From positions 3,777 to 67,776 of the forward strand of contig VXCM01003449.1 in the NCBI GenBank assembly GCA_014773175.1: 64,000 nt of DNA, written 5' to 3'. Below, piece after piece: positions 56,961 through 64,000 of this stretch (within the stretch, counting starts at the first letter, position 1; each line of letters starts with the position of its first letter). A model generated the notes under the pieces. It saw only the letters and a list, made by a program, of their open reading frames with translations. It had not been told where the DNA came from and ran no database searches. Origin of the DNA: Lucifuga dentata (taxonomy: Eukaryota; Chordata; Actinopteri; Ophidiiformes; Bythitidae). Position numbers and translations under genes: made by a program.

Positions 56961-59900
56961 TCAGCTTCATACAGGGGTAAGAATAGTAAACAACTGCAAC
57001 TCAATGACTGCAAACAATCGGCTCCTTTATGTAAAGTCTTGGTCATATGCTCGTATACACTGAAGGGGAGGCTGGGATCACTGACCTGCTGACAATAACT
57101 TGCTGCTTGTTACAGTAGTGCTGCTCTGTCATGCCCACTTGCTATGCTATGTAATTCATTAGCCTGCAACAATGACTTGGCAGAGTTTGGCACTGCACTC
57201 CATCTTTTTCCACAGGCCCGATAACCACTGTGTGATCTGCACTATTGAGCATGTGGCACAGATCCCAACAATTGTGAGAAAGCGTCAGATTTATAATTCT
57301 CCTGAATTCTTTAATCATAAATAAGCCCATTGACTGGTATTTTGGTAGTGGTTTTAATCTCTGTCTCTTTAAATTCACTTTCATCGTGATTCTGACTCAC
57401 TATAAACAAGGACATGGTGACAATGCAGCAGCCTGAGCTTTCCTCGGAGCTGGCTTAGCAAACATAGAGAACACTGTGTCATTATGACACTGTCCTATGC
57501 AGGTTTTTACTGCAATAAAAAACTGGAAGCACACTGATGATATCATTAGCAGGGGCCAGACTGGGTAGGAGGGGGGATGGATGATGACACAGTTCGTGAC
57601 ACAGTTCAGCGTGTGGCAACTGACCAGCCTGGAAAACCGCAAGCAACATCTCGCCTTTCTCTGGGTCATTAAAAATGCATTCCCCTGGGAGGATCGGGTG
57701 GAACCGAAACAAGAAAACAAAAACACTGCTGCACTAATAATCGAGAGACTAAGCTACCGGCACGCACAAATACTCTCAACACCGCCATTTAGAGTAGATG
57801 CTCCTATCAGAGATTAGAGGGGAATGGGAAAATGCTTGGAGTCACGGCATCTTCCTTTTTTATTTGTAGCTCGACTACTACACAAAAATAGACGTTTCAA
57901 ATGATTGTTAGGGAGTCAAAACGATTGTCTATGCTATGATTTTGGTGAAAACTGTCCCTAAAACTACTACACATCTTCCTACACTATTAGAGGATTTGTG
58001 AGGAGTCAAGATTTTAGGTTTAGTTGCCCTAAAATAATATACAGAATAGCCCGCTGTCATTCCGACTGAGTTTAGCTGCTGTTTTTGTCGTAGACTATTG
58101 GTCCAGCTCCACTGTACTATGGCTTCATCATTAAACTCTCTCCCATTATGTCCAGCCTCAGACTGCATAATTAGGGAGTTGACAGCCTTTCAGCCAGCTT
58201 TGGTGTGTAAAGAAAACACAAGAATATGGGGCACAAAGAAGAACAAAGTGATCAAGATGAAGTTCTGTATTGTAATTAACAGCATAACACTTTAAATGTA
58301 CAGTAGTTCTTCTGTATAATCACGAGTGGTGATTATAAATTGATTTGTTGTGGTATATGATTGAAATAAAACCATCCACTGCAACACTACAGTATACTGA
58401 AAGCGAATAAACTGTTGCAATTCTGCTGCAGGATTAATTCCGGTTATAAGTCCAAAATTTGAGCCATGTTTCACTTACCACATCTGCCGGAAAGACAGAC
58501 AATCTAAAAGTAAAATAGTCCTTTGCATTACAGTCTGAAAGTAAAGTTCCTGGCAGGAGACCATCTCATTTGAGCTTGTGAATTCCAAAACTTCATTATG
58601 TGATGCTTATGTGATATTTAGTTAAAGTACACGATGAGTTTTTGAACTGCTTTGAAGTACTGGAGCCTGAGATTCAACACTGAATAAGGCAAATGCACAC
58701 AGAGAAAGTGTGTGTAAATTATTGTTAATCTGAGGGATCTGGGATCTAATCTGCAAGCACCAAGATGATAACAGTCCCAGTCAAACATGTCAGAAATGTG
58801 ACTCATATCTTCTTATGCATACCTCAGATTTTCAAAACAAGAACCTAAATCCCCAAGGGCTCAATTATTCATATAACTCCAAGATTTAGACAATTCAGTT
58901 TATACACTTCAGTAAAGCAAAAGACATGAAACTTTATGTACTGTAACTGTGGCCTACATCTATCATATTGATTATGACTCCCAGCTGTGATCTGTGCTCC
59001 TCAGCACTCTAACAGCACAGCCGCAGGATCTAACGGACAAAACCAAACCTCTTTGATCCACTGACAGACAGCATGCAGAGCAAAGAAGGTGATCATATAA
59101 CCACTTCAGCAGCCGTTTAGCCGGTACACCACTCATCACATCTGCTTAACTCAATTAAGATATCGCAATGTCTCTACTGGTGAAAATGCTATTCTTCCGC
59201 AGGTACAAAAAAAAAGTATCATTAGACAGTATCAATGCAATGCACGTAGCGAGGGAGAGAAGAAAACAAGGGGAGACTGACATGGCAGACTGTGTGGTGA
59301 GGGTGAAGGCTTCTTCTGTCAAAGTCCTGGGGTGCGGCTCAAACGCTGCATGGCAAGCAGCCACCAAGTAGTGTGATACGGTTCAAAAGCTTTTGAGATC
59401 AGGATTAGTGCTGTAAAAGATCAGCAAAAATTTTAAAATTTGAGGAGTGTGTAGTCCCTTTCTTAGTGTTATATCAGCTGCAACATCATGTACATGGAAT
59501 GAAAAGTGGGACAGCAGACTACACCTACTTTAATGCTGCTACGTCAGTCTATATGCCCGACTGCAGAGCCAAATCAGACGTAGTTTCTGTAGGTCAGTGC
59601 CTACGTCAACGCTGGCTGCCGCAGGTAGCCCAGTAATGTCACTTCTCTCTGGGTCAGGATCTCACGGCTGAATGAAAAGATGTGGAAATTCTATGTGTTG
59701 TATTAATCACGAGAGTCAATATAAAGAAATCCAGAAAATATATAATGGGTTTCTTGGTCCAGTATTCATCTGTTATTCTTTTTCTTCTCGCTATTTATAA
59801 GAATTTGTCAGAAACTGCTTGTGTGCCTTCTCTCCTCTGCAGCTGCCAAGATTAGTTCTGAATTAATTAAGGATTTAAAGCTGGGATGTTAAAATGATTT

Positions 59901-62900
59901 ATCTGCTTTACAGGGAAGGACTAAGAAATGTTACAAGAAGAGGAAGGCGCCTTAAGTATAAGATTAAAAGACAACATATTTTTTTCAGGGTTTTCAGTTT
60001 GGTCTCCTCCCACAGGGGTCAAGCTGGTCTTGTGCGGGGTTAGCCCGGCCGAGAAAAAAGCTTCGATCGCTATGTAGACGAACAAAAGACAGAACCCTGT
60101 TTGTCCTCGTGAGGTGAGAGGAGGGGCATGTGTTTGAGAGGTGGAGGGNGGGGTGTGTGTGTGTGTGCTGCCTCTCTTAATATTCCATGTGATAAATGAG
60201 CATCAGTTTCTTTCATAGAAACCTCAAAAGGACTCAAAGAAAAGTAGCACATTAACCGTACGTGCCACCTAAATGGGACAAAAAGCTTTGTATTCCTCAC
60301 AAAATCTGTCTCATGAAAACCTATTTTTCAAACTACCAATAACAGGTTTGCACAACAATGTAAATGCATATCACGCTTAATATTAGCCAGATGATGTTAG
60401 AAATGAACAATGATCACTGAATTCTAGGAATATGACAAACATGGTGGTAACAATTTTGAAGACTTCAAAGCAGAATTGTGTGCCTTTGTGTGTGTGTGTG
60501 TGTACTGAGACAGCAAGTGTAAGAAAGAAGCAACAGCACACACATATTGCAGAAGCAATGTGGGTTAATTAGTGAGCAAACATCACATTTTCTCTGGGCT
60601 AATTGTTCTGGTTCATTACAGCATGCTAATAGGATTGATCCTCAACCTGTGGAATGTTTGCATTAGCTCCATATCCTTCATCCATGCCTTTTATATGAAC
60701 TTATATGTACTCACAAATACACACACACGCAAAAAATAAAGACAAGCATAAATGCTGCTTACATCACACACCCCAAATCAGAATACAAATAACAGATTTC
60801 ACTGTCAACTTCACTGACATATGAATAGAACAACCTAAAGCAAGTTTATACTACAAATGTTAAGCTTATTGATTCAAAACACTTTAGGATAAAGATGAAA
60901 AAATATTCTAATAATCTTCCCAGTTCAACTTCCCTGTCCACAAACACCGGCTGTATTGTGTCCAGCTGACCTCTGAACATTATTCAAATGCTGCAAGGCA
61001 GATCATACAATCAACATTAAGTTAATATATTTCTACCAACTAGGAAAATCCATTCTCAAAGAAGATGGGAAGAAAAATGGGAAATTATGTTTCAAAAGTA
61101 AAAATGTTATTGTGGTGTAACTATTGCCCCCATCAAAAAAACCTGGAAATCCCAAAAAACGGATGGCAGGAATGTATGTAAACTGATGCCATACCTGTAT
61201 TGATATTGCTCACCATACTGGACACAATACTGTTACAAAACCTTACTTTTTGCTGCAAGTTTCATCAAATTTCGTCAAATTACATGCTACTGTAGATCCG
61301 CAAATTCTCAGTTCCACTCAATCTGTAATATTTTCTGTTGTAATGCAGAAAACACCTTCATCAAATGGTTCAATGAATGCTTTCCGATTCAAACCGCAGT
61401 GATGGAAGTGAGGTGCTGAAGAAACAAGCACAGTGTGATGTGTAAAATCTGTGTGGGTGCAGAACCACTATGACTAACACATGCACAGATGTTCTGCCCA
61501 TGAGTACGTCAATTTCCCAGGGTGCAATGCTTTGACCCTCCAGCTCTGCATAGCAAAATGGCTACCTACAGTAAACCTAAACCAAAGAGCATCAACTACA
61601 TTTATGATAGGTACATAACAACATATTGTAATGGCAAAGAATATTAATGGAATATTATGAAAAGTAAATGCACAACAAAGGTCTTACCAGGACAAAAAAA
61701 TGACAGGAATTATTATCAAAGCTTGTCTTTTATCATCATTAGATGTTCTCATACAAATTAAAGGAAAAAACAAAGGTTACCATAATGAGTAGTTCAACGG
61801 CAACCATAAATACAGGCCCATTAAAGGGAAGCTTTGAATACATTAGTGCTCTGTTCTTCTAACCTACTTTTGATAGCTGCATGGAAGCTTTTTTGTTGAG
61901 TTGTTTTCAGCATGTTTACACAATTAAGGCTTTCACTGGTTGTACTGCACAAAACTTACTGTAATAGCAGCAGTGCTGAAGCGAATTTTCCTCTTTGGAG
62001 GGATGTCCTCTTTGTTTTCTTCTGGTAAGCCAGGAATCTCTGTGAGATCTGAGCCCGGGTCGTAGACGATATCCTCGTCATCTCCATAGAGGTCATCCTC
62101 AGGATCTGTGCAGCTTTCCCCCCAACCCTGGTAACAGGCATCCCCGTCTGCATTAAAAATCACCCGCTCGTGTCCAGCGTATTCCTCCTCGGCTTCTTCT
62201 TCTTGGACCTTAGGAGATTCAGTGGGCTTATCTTCTTTCAAAGCACACCTCTCCTCCTGGCTTTCCTCAGCTGGTGTATCTGGGGTTGGCAGTGGCTCAG
62301 GGGTGGTAGCTTTGAAAGTTTTGTCAGCAGTCACATCATCATCTATAAAATTTGAAGCTTTGGACACCCCCAGTTCCTCAATATGGCTTTTCATTTCTGA
62401 AGGTTTCTCCTCTTCTTCACAGGAGCCATTGACCTGGCCTCCACTGGTGGTGGCCTCACAAGCTTTGTCTGCTTTCTCTTGCAGTTCCTGCTCTTGTGGA
62501 ACTGCTTTGAGCACTGTGGTCTCTGCTAAAGGACTAGGTCTCAGGAGATCCTCACAAGAAGAGGATACAGGGAATTTTTCCCCTATCCTGCTCCGGTAGG
62601 TTCCACGAACTGGAGACTGGCGAGAATCATCCTCACTGAGGTCGCCTCCAGGGCGCTGAAAACCATCTGGTGAGTACAGGGCTCGTCTGCTGATCCCTCT
62701 GTAGGACACACCCTGGTTCTGGTGGTCTGCATTTTCAAACACAGCACTGAGTTGACTAACAGTTGGGGAGGAAGCCTCTGTTCTGGAGCAAAGTGAGTCC
62801 AAGGAGTCTGTACTGCCTCGATTAGATCTTGCACCTCGCCAATCATCAAGGTGCTCATGAGAACCCCTTTTATCGCGTCCATAAGCATAGACTGGTGACT

Positions 62901-63324
62901 GGGACTGGTCACGGGACTGTTGTTCAAACAGCCTCCTGGTTTCAGAGAACTTTGCTCCAGCATTTCCTATTCTTTCAGCTGATAAGGAATGCTGAAGCTT
63001 GATCACAGACCCATCTGCCTTGTTGATGAAGTTGGTGGGCTTGACCATTTTTTGTGGAGAGGAATCGTCACGACCTCTGGCCTTAGCAGCTACATTTTCA
63101 GAGCCCATCTGCATGAACATGTCCTTGATGCGGCTGACATGAGCGCCATACTGGCGACCTCTTGGTTGCTTTACCCGTTCAAGGTCTTTGGGCTTGGAGT
63201 CTCCATCGATCCGAGGTTGGTCAAAGGCCCTCTTGAGTGCCTGAAACTCAGTCTGGTAGGCATTACGGTGGGGGGAGGCGCTCCGGAGGCAGGTCCTCTC
63301 CCCCGAGGCCTCCGTCTTCAGCAT
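27602..63324 (-). CDS. ppp1r9a: ppp1r9a: neurabin-1, complete coding region
   Basis: Neurabin-1 is a neuronal F-actin-binding scaffold that targets protein phosphatase 1 to dendritic spines. Nineteen coding exons join in frame (61960-63324, 48571-48703, 47784-47904, 44625-44729, 42017-42146, 39304-39453, 36847-36900, 35553-35782, 34234-34330, 33977-34112, 32538-32626, 32050-32191, 31347-31416, 31219-31275, 31056-31104, 29611-29730, 28811-28834, 28059-28241 and 27602-27796), giving 1149 aa. Order of parts: N-terminal actin-binding region, PP1-docking KIRF at about 446-449, PDZ (about 500-585), coiled coils (about 590-800), a low-complexity linker, SAM (about 1035-1100) and a basic coiled C-terminus. 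The SAM domain separates neurabin-1 from spinophilin (ppp1r9b). The start [12 protein letters not shown] matches the family. Intron 1 is 13 kb. Confidence 0.96.
28059..28241 (-). CDS. ppp1r9a: ppp1r9a exon 18, SAM domain
   Basis: Residues 1025-1085. [40 protein letters not shown] and TELK form the first four SAM helices. Phase 0 at both ends; donor GTACAG. Confidence 0.96.
28263..28630. repeat. compound minisatellite in ppp1r9a intron 17
   Basis: Long (GA)n runs alternate with about three copies of a roughly 110-bp unit containing GAGAAAATTAATATTGAGAC, AAATGGATGGAAAG and AGACAAAGACAGAGAAAGAG. ORFs reading RERERE or LSLSLS here are repeat artefacts. Confidence 0.9.
28811..28834 (-). CDS. ppp1r9a: ppp1r9a exon 17, 24-nt microexon
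   Basis: Residues 1017-1024, SLDMIDDE. The acceptor is ACGTGCAG and the donor GTGAGA. The peptide matches mammalian neurabin-1 between LALSSDE and ILDDGQ exactly, so the exon is real despite its size. Confidence 0.9.
29300..29375 (+). repeat. diverged retroelement 3' tail
   Basis: TTGTAAAACACTTAATAACT then GCGGGATATAAAGTTTCTTC resembles the TGTAAAGCACTTTG...GCTATATAAATAAAG tail seen at 16310, more diverged and ending in a short CTT repeat. Confidence 0.4.
29611..29730 (-). CDS. ppp1r9a: ppp1r9a exon 16
   Basis: Residues 977-1016, [20 protein letters not shown] through [10 protein letters not shown], corresponding to mammalian FSPSS..DLSGL...LALSSDE. Phase 0 at both ends. Confidence 0.92.
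29731..31055. other. ppp1r9a intron 15
   Basis: 1.3 kb of A/T-rich intron without a recognised repeat family or ORF. Confidence 0.6.
31056..31104 (-). CDS. ppp1r9a: ppp1r9a exon 15
   Basis: Residues 960-976, [18 protein letters not shown] 49-nt exon whose acceptor pyrimidine tract is a pure (CT)17 microsatellite. Donor GTACAT; ends in phase 0. Confidence 0.8.
31107..31140 (+). repeat. (GA)17 microsatellite abutting the exon 15 acceptor
   Basis: On the transcribed strand this is (CT)17 ending in CAG, so it forms the polypyrimidine tract of the exon. Confidence 0.95.
31219..31275 (-). CDS. ppp1r9a: ppp1r9a exon 14
   Basis: Residues 941-959, [20 protein letters not shown] short basic exon with acceptor CCTGTCAG and donor GTAAAT. 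Frame continuity supports it. Confidence 0.8.
31347..31416 (-). CDS. ppp1r9a: ppp1r9a exon 13
   Basis: Residues 918-940, [20 protein letters not shown] and LHP. Supported by frame continuity and clean GCAG/GTAAGG sites rather than strong homology. Confidence 0.8.
32050..32191 (-). CDS. ppp1r9a: ppp1r9a exon 12, Ser-rich linker
   Basis: Residues 871-917, [20 protein letters not shown] and [16 protein letters not shown]. It is low-complexity and probably disordered. Donor GTTAGT. (CT)n lies about 20 nt upstream of its acceptor. Confidence 0.88.
32212..32322 (+). repeat. (GA)n and (AC)n microsatellites
   Basis: (GA)n at 32212-32241 and an interrupted AC tract at 32296-32322 in ppp1r9a intron 11, upstream of exon 12 in transcript sense. 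Confidence 0.9.
32509..32527 (+). repeat. (TG)n microsatellite just after the exon 11 donor
   Basis: It reads (CA)n in the transcript and starts about 10 nt past the donor of exon 11. Confidence 0.93.
32538..32626 (-). CDS. ppp1r9a: ppp1r9a exon 11, framed by complementary microsatellites
   Basis: Residues 841-870, [20 protein letters not shown] and [10 protein letters not shown], matching the mammalian DSVSSTDGE block. Donor GTTTGT is weak. In the transcript, (UG)10 lies just before its acceptor and (CA)n just after its donor. Confidence 0.92.
32637..32680 (+). repeat. (AC)10(AG)12 microsatellite before exon 11
   Basis: It reads (CU)12(UG)10 in the transcript, followed by UUUGAUUCUAG and exon 11. 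Confidence 0.95.
33977..34112 (-). CDS. ppp1r9a: ppp1r9a exon 10, poly-Asn segment
   Basis: Residues 796-840, [20 protein letters not shown] followed by a run of Asn encoded by AAC repeats, then [20 protein letters not shown]. Mammalian neurabin-1 has the same KQNG.QVNNNNN feature. Confidence 0.93.
34234..34330 (-). CDS. ppp1r9a: ppp1r9a exon 9, coiled coil continuation
   Basis: Residues 763-795, [20 protein letters not shown] and [14 protein letters not shown] (GT)n tract on the plus strand (34382-34418) lies about 50 bp upstream of its acceptor. Confidence 0.95.
34382..34418 (+). repeat. (GT)n microsatellite
   Basis: About 18 perfect units in ppp1r9a intron 8. Confidence 0.95.
35553..35782 (-). 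CDS. ppp1r9a: ppp1r9a exon 8, main coiled coil
   Basis: Residues 687-762. [20 protein letters not shown] and [13 protein letters not shown] are near-identical to mammalian neurabin. Heptad-like charged repeats support dimerisation. Confidence 0.96.
36423..36463 (+). repeat. (CA)n microsatellite
   Basis: About 20 perfect CA units in ppp1r9a intron 7; a second shorter tract lies at 36801-36821. Confidence 0.95.
36847..36900 (-). CDS. ppp1r9a: ppp1r9a exon 7, coiled coil
   Basis: Residues 669-686, [18 protein letters not shown]. The 54-nt exon is in phase 0 at both ends, so it could be skipped without a frameshift. Confidence 0.93.
36901..39303. other. ppp1r9a intron 6
   Basis: 2.4 kb with GA-rich sequence (36900-37560), a GT tract duplicated around the N at 38150, and an ambiguous poly-T with N at 38962. 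No ORF of interest. Confidence 0.6.
37151..37190 (+). repeat. (GA)n microsatellite
   Basis: Twenty GA units in ppp1r9a intron 6. Confidence 0.95.
39304..39453 (-). CDS. ppp1r9a: ppp1r9a exon 6, acidic linker
   Basis: Residues 619-668, [20 protein letters not shown] and [20 protein letters not shown]. Phase 0 at both ends; donor GTAACT. Confidence 0.94.
39454..42016. other. ppp1r9a intron 5
   Basis: 2.6 kb. It contains (CA)n at 39990-40016, scattered CA/GT near 41261-41440 and a hAT-like terminus at 41778. The small ORFs at 40154, 40389 and 40905 have no recognisable homology. Confidence 0.6.
41778..41880. mobile_element. hAT-like terminal fragment
   Basis: CAGGGATGGGCAATTTTGAT, GGTTGGGGGCCAATAAAATT and AAGGGCCACAT resemble the common hAT end CAGGGGTGGGCAA...GGGGGCCA. 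No matching far end was found. Confidence 0.4.
42017..42146 (-). CDS. ppp1r9a: ppp1r9a exon 5, PDZ end and first coiled coil
   Basis: Residues 575-618, [20 protein letters not shown] then [20 protein letters not shown] and DDDE. Its donor is GTGATC, a weaker site than its neighbours. Confidence 0.94.
42147..44624. other. ppp1r9a intron 4
   Basis: 2.5 kb with a poly-G tract split by N at 42744 and A/G-rich low-complexity sequence near 44240-44480. No gene seen. Confidence 0.6.
44585..44609 (+). repeat. (GT)n microsatellite near the exon 4 donor
   Basis: About 12 units. It reads (CA)n in the transcript shortly after the donor of exon 4. Confidence 0.93.
44625..44729 (-). CDS. ppp1r9a: ppp1r9a exon 4, PDZ second half
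   Basis: Residues 540-574, [20 protein letters not shown] and [15 protein letters not shown], completing the PDZ core. A (GT)n tract (44585-44611) lies 12 bp beyond the donor. Confidence 0.95.
44888..45491. mobile_element. full-length TTAA-bounded inverted-repeat element (reference copy)
   Basis: Left end TTAAAGGACCATACCAGCC and right end GGCTGGTATGGTCCTTTAA are mirror images, followed inward by CATTTTGCATGTTTG and CAATTTTC(A/T)TACA on both sides. The inverted repeats extend roughly 70-90 bp to TTTCCCAAAGCAT. The 604 bp have no ORF. Flanking TTAA on both sides fits a TTAA target duplication, as in piggyBac-type elements, but superfamily is an inference. Confidence 0.88.
46433..46684 (+). repeat. 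cluster of CA and GT microsatellites
   Basis: An interrupted (CA)n tract near 46431-46460 and (GT)18 at 46647-46684 lie about 190 bp apart and are mutually complementary. Confidence 0.9.
47784..47904 (-). CDS. ppp1r9a: ppp1r9a exon 3, PDZ first half
   Basis: Residues 500-539. [20 protein letters not shown] carries the GLGI carboxylate-binding loop, followed by [19 protein letters not shown]. Donor GTGAGA. Confidence 0.96.
48571..48703 (-). CDS. ppp1r9a: ppp1r9a exon 2
   Basis: Residues 456-499, [40 protein letters not shown] and LEK. This is the segment directly C-terminal to the PP1 motif, nearly identical to mammals, and is expected to wrap PP1. Donor GTGGGA. Confidence 0.95.
49806..50464. 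mobile_element. inverted-repeat-bounded dispersed element
   Basis: Left end TACCTCCACCAAG and right end CTTGATGGAGGTA are inverted copies (12 of 13). The right part, GGATCCAGGATGTGCATCAA, TTTTGGAGTAATCCTGCTAT and the ACCAACCAACCAACAGAC repeat, is reminiscent of an abundant fish repeat that ends in CTTGG.GGAGGTAA. No ORF. Confidence 0.5.
50870..50926 (+). repeat. (CT)n and (CA)n microsatellites
   Basis: (CT)n at about 50870-50886 followed by (CA)18 at 50891-50925. Confidence 0.93.
51125..51560 (+). repeat. tandem duplication of an approximately 110-bp segment plus (GA)n
   Basis: The segment starting GCAATACTACATTGGCAGTC at 51125 recurs identically at 51397, a 272-bp offset. Each copy ends GTGTGTGAGCGAGAGAG and runs into its own (GA)n tract. 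Confidence 0.9.
52397..53117. mobile_element. full-length TTAA-bounded element
   Basis: TTAAAGGACTATTTATCG to GGTATGGTCCTTTAA, in the inverse orientation to the copy at 44888. It contains two single-N joins (52620 and 53001), each with a direct duplicate of the flanking sequence. The real length is therefore nearer 600 bp. Confidence 0.85.
53771..54618. mobile_element. TTAA-bounded element interrupted by a nested element
   Basis: TTAAAGGACCATACCACCC to GGCTGGTATGGTCCTTTAA, same orientation as 52397-53117. It carries the 189-bp insertion at 54030-54218 and an N with duplicated flanks at 53838. Confidence 0.87.
54030..54218. mobile_element. nested 189-bp hairpin element with TA target duplication
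   Basis: The termini are CACTGTAAAATGTGACAAG and its inverse, flanked by TA on both sides (54028-54029 and 54219-54220). The body is also self-complementary: AGGAAACCGAATGCCTTGA pairs with TCAAGGCAATCGGTTTCCT. The empty site CTAATAGTTA is present in the sister copy at 52397-53117. No ORF. Confidence 0.88.
56211..56566 (-). mobile_element. possible non-autonomous Helitron
   Basis: Read on the minus strand, it starts TCTAACTATAAAGGCAGAAA and ends GGGCACTGTGCTAG, inserted between A and T. These match the Helitron pattern of 5' TC, 3' CTAG and an A|T target, with a short hairpin (GCACTGTGC) at the 3' end. There are no inverted repeats and no target duplication. About 356 bp, so no Rep/helicase. 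Confidence 0.42.
56743..56774 (+). repeat. (CA)n microsatellite
   Basis: Sixteen CA units in ppp1r9a intron 1; a (GA)n tract follows at 56931-56958. Confidence 0.93.
61960..63324 (-). CDS. ppp1r9a: ppp1r9a coding exon 1: actin-binding region and PP1 motif
   Basis: Residues 1-455 in one exon. It holds the conserved [52 protein letters not shown] and [15 protein letters not shown] blocks of the actin-binding N-terminus, then an acidic, glutamate-rich middle. It ends [12 protein letters not shown], where KIRF is the RVxF-type PP1 site (KIKF in rat). Donor GTAAGT. A short readthrough follows the donor and is not coding. Confidence 0.96.
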
Positions 63325-63466
63325 GATGGCTTCTTTGGATTCAGAGGAAATGTCAGCATTGCTGTGGCCTCATTAGAACAGGAGAATGAAGTGTCTGGTT
63401 TGACCTACTGCAAAGCTGCCTAATCTGATCCAGCTGATGTTATAGTTCCTTCAGGCCCATTCACAC
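63325..63466 (-). other. ppp1r9a: putative ppp1r9a 5' UTR part of coding exon 1
   Basis: A minus-strand acceptor CTTCTCAG lies just beyond 63466, followed by GTGTGAATGGGCC. This suggests the exon carries about 142 bp of leader and that the first exon and promoter lie outside the window. Confidence 0.4.
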
Positions 63467-64000
63467 CTGAGAAGATAAAGAGGAGTGTTAGCAAGATTGA
63501 CACAAGATACAGACATGTAGTAAAACAGCATCATGGGTTCAAGAGAGAGAATTATTTTATGGACCAACAGCATCATTACAGAAAATGAAACACAAGACAC
63601 AAGACAAGATAGATTTAAGGGCACTTTAATTACAAAGCATTAAAACAATACAACTATTGCAGTTCAGACCAAAACAAGACCAAAACAGTTACAGATGCTT
63701 ATGTACAATATGCCATAAAACCTCACTGTTCAATGAATGACTGCTGCACTCTAAAAGCACGCTGCAAGTCAGACGATGATGAGTTTTCAGCATTGGTGTT
63801 TTTTCTTGTCAAATCAATACCGAGATCTCGCTGTAAGTATTGTTCCTTTTAAGCACATTATGTTTGAATTGGTGTTATGCTGTAGTAAATATTGTTTTGC
63901 TTTTGTTTTTCTCTCAAAAAATTGTTTACTGTCATCATTAGATTGTTATTATGTGCACTCTGCAACTACACCAACTACATAACACAGCAATTACAATCTA
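63467..64000. other. ppp1r9a upstream intron (inferred)
   Basis: No coding potential was recognised. If the 5' UTR acceptor at 63466 is correct, this is intron sequence leading to an upstream non-coding exon outside the window. Confidence 0.4.

Larger units (their letters stand above)
48704..61959. other. ppp1r9a intron 1 (13 kb)
   Basis: The longest gene-free stretch. It contains a (GGA)n run (49168-49195), an inverted-repeat element (49806-50464), CT/CA tracts (50870-50926), a tandem duplication (51125-51560), two full TTAA-bounded elements (52397-53117 and 53771-54618), a possible Helitron (56211-56566), CA/GA tracts (56743-56774 and 56931-56958) and otherwise ordinary A/T-rich sequence. 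No nested gene was found. Confidence 0.65.

Noticed and set aside
60560..60720. AT-rich block with several TAATTAG-like motifs, considered as a conserved enhancer
   Set aside because: Homeodomain-like motifs are common in A/T-rich introns, and conservation cannot be judged from one sequence.
61927..61959. Continuation of ppp1r9a exon 1 to the in-frame stop (VSFVQYNQ tail)
   Set aside because: The strong donor GTAAGT and exact continuation into exon 2 ([11 protein letters not shown]) show that this tail is intron readthrough.

Overview
The window is nuclear DNA from a vertebrate, almost certainly a ray-finned (teleost) fish. It holds intron-rich, vertebrate-type genes with GT-AG splice sites, dense dinucleotide microsatellites, abundant small inverted-repeat transposons and fish-style retroelement 3' tails. 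The species cannot be named from sequence alone. There is no prokaryotic content, CRISPR array, rRNA gene or recognisable tRNA gene.

Four genes were reconstructed exon by exon, and every exon junction kept the reading frame. (1) dync1i1 (minus strand, coding 443-7149) encodes a cytoplasmic dynein 1 intermediate chain. Only the first five coding exons (about 162 residues) are present, and the rest lies beyond position 1. (2) pdk4 (plus strand, 10090-17118) is complete: 11 exons, 410 aa, pyruvate dehydrogenase kinase. (3) asb4 (minus strand, 21392-24199) is complete from ATG to stop: 6 exons, 423 aa, ankyrin-repeat/SOCS-box E3 adaptor. (4) ppp1r9a (minus strand, 27602-63324) is complete in coding terms: 19 coding exons, 1149 aa, neurabin-1 with actin-binding N-terminus, PP1 motif, PDZ, coiled coils and SAM. 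Its upstream promoter lies beyond the right edge.

Layout: dync1i1 and pdk4 are head-to-head, with about 1.6 kb between the putative dync1i1 5' exon and the pdk4 ATG. That gap contains a transposon and a CCAAT/CRE/GC-box cluster. pdk4 and asb4 converge across 4.3 kb. asb4 and ppp1r9a are tandem, 3.4 kb apart. The order and orientations match the mammalian PPP1R9A-(PON cluster)-ASB4-PDK4-DYNC1I1 block inverted, but no paraoxonase gene lies between asb4 and ppp1r9a. The genes are physically linked rather than functionally coupled: a motor subunit, a metabolic kinase, a ubiquitin-ligase adaptor and a synaptic scaffold.

The non-coding part is dominated by one family of roughly 600-bp, TTAA-bounded inverted-repeat elements (eight or more copies or fragments). 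One copy carries a nested 189-bp hairpin element with a clean TA target duplication. Also present are a hAT-like element with a near-perfect 8-bp duplication, a possible Helitron, another inverted-repeat element, retroelement tails and many microsatellites. Several microsatellites touch splice sites. Fourteen single N bases mark assembly joins, and at least six of these sit between exact duplicates of about 40-64 bp that look like unmerged contig overlaps. I did not find a convincing novel multi-gene system. The most interesting signals are the nested transposons, the repeat-framed exon of ppp1r9a and the short microexon before its SAM domain.
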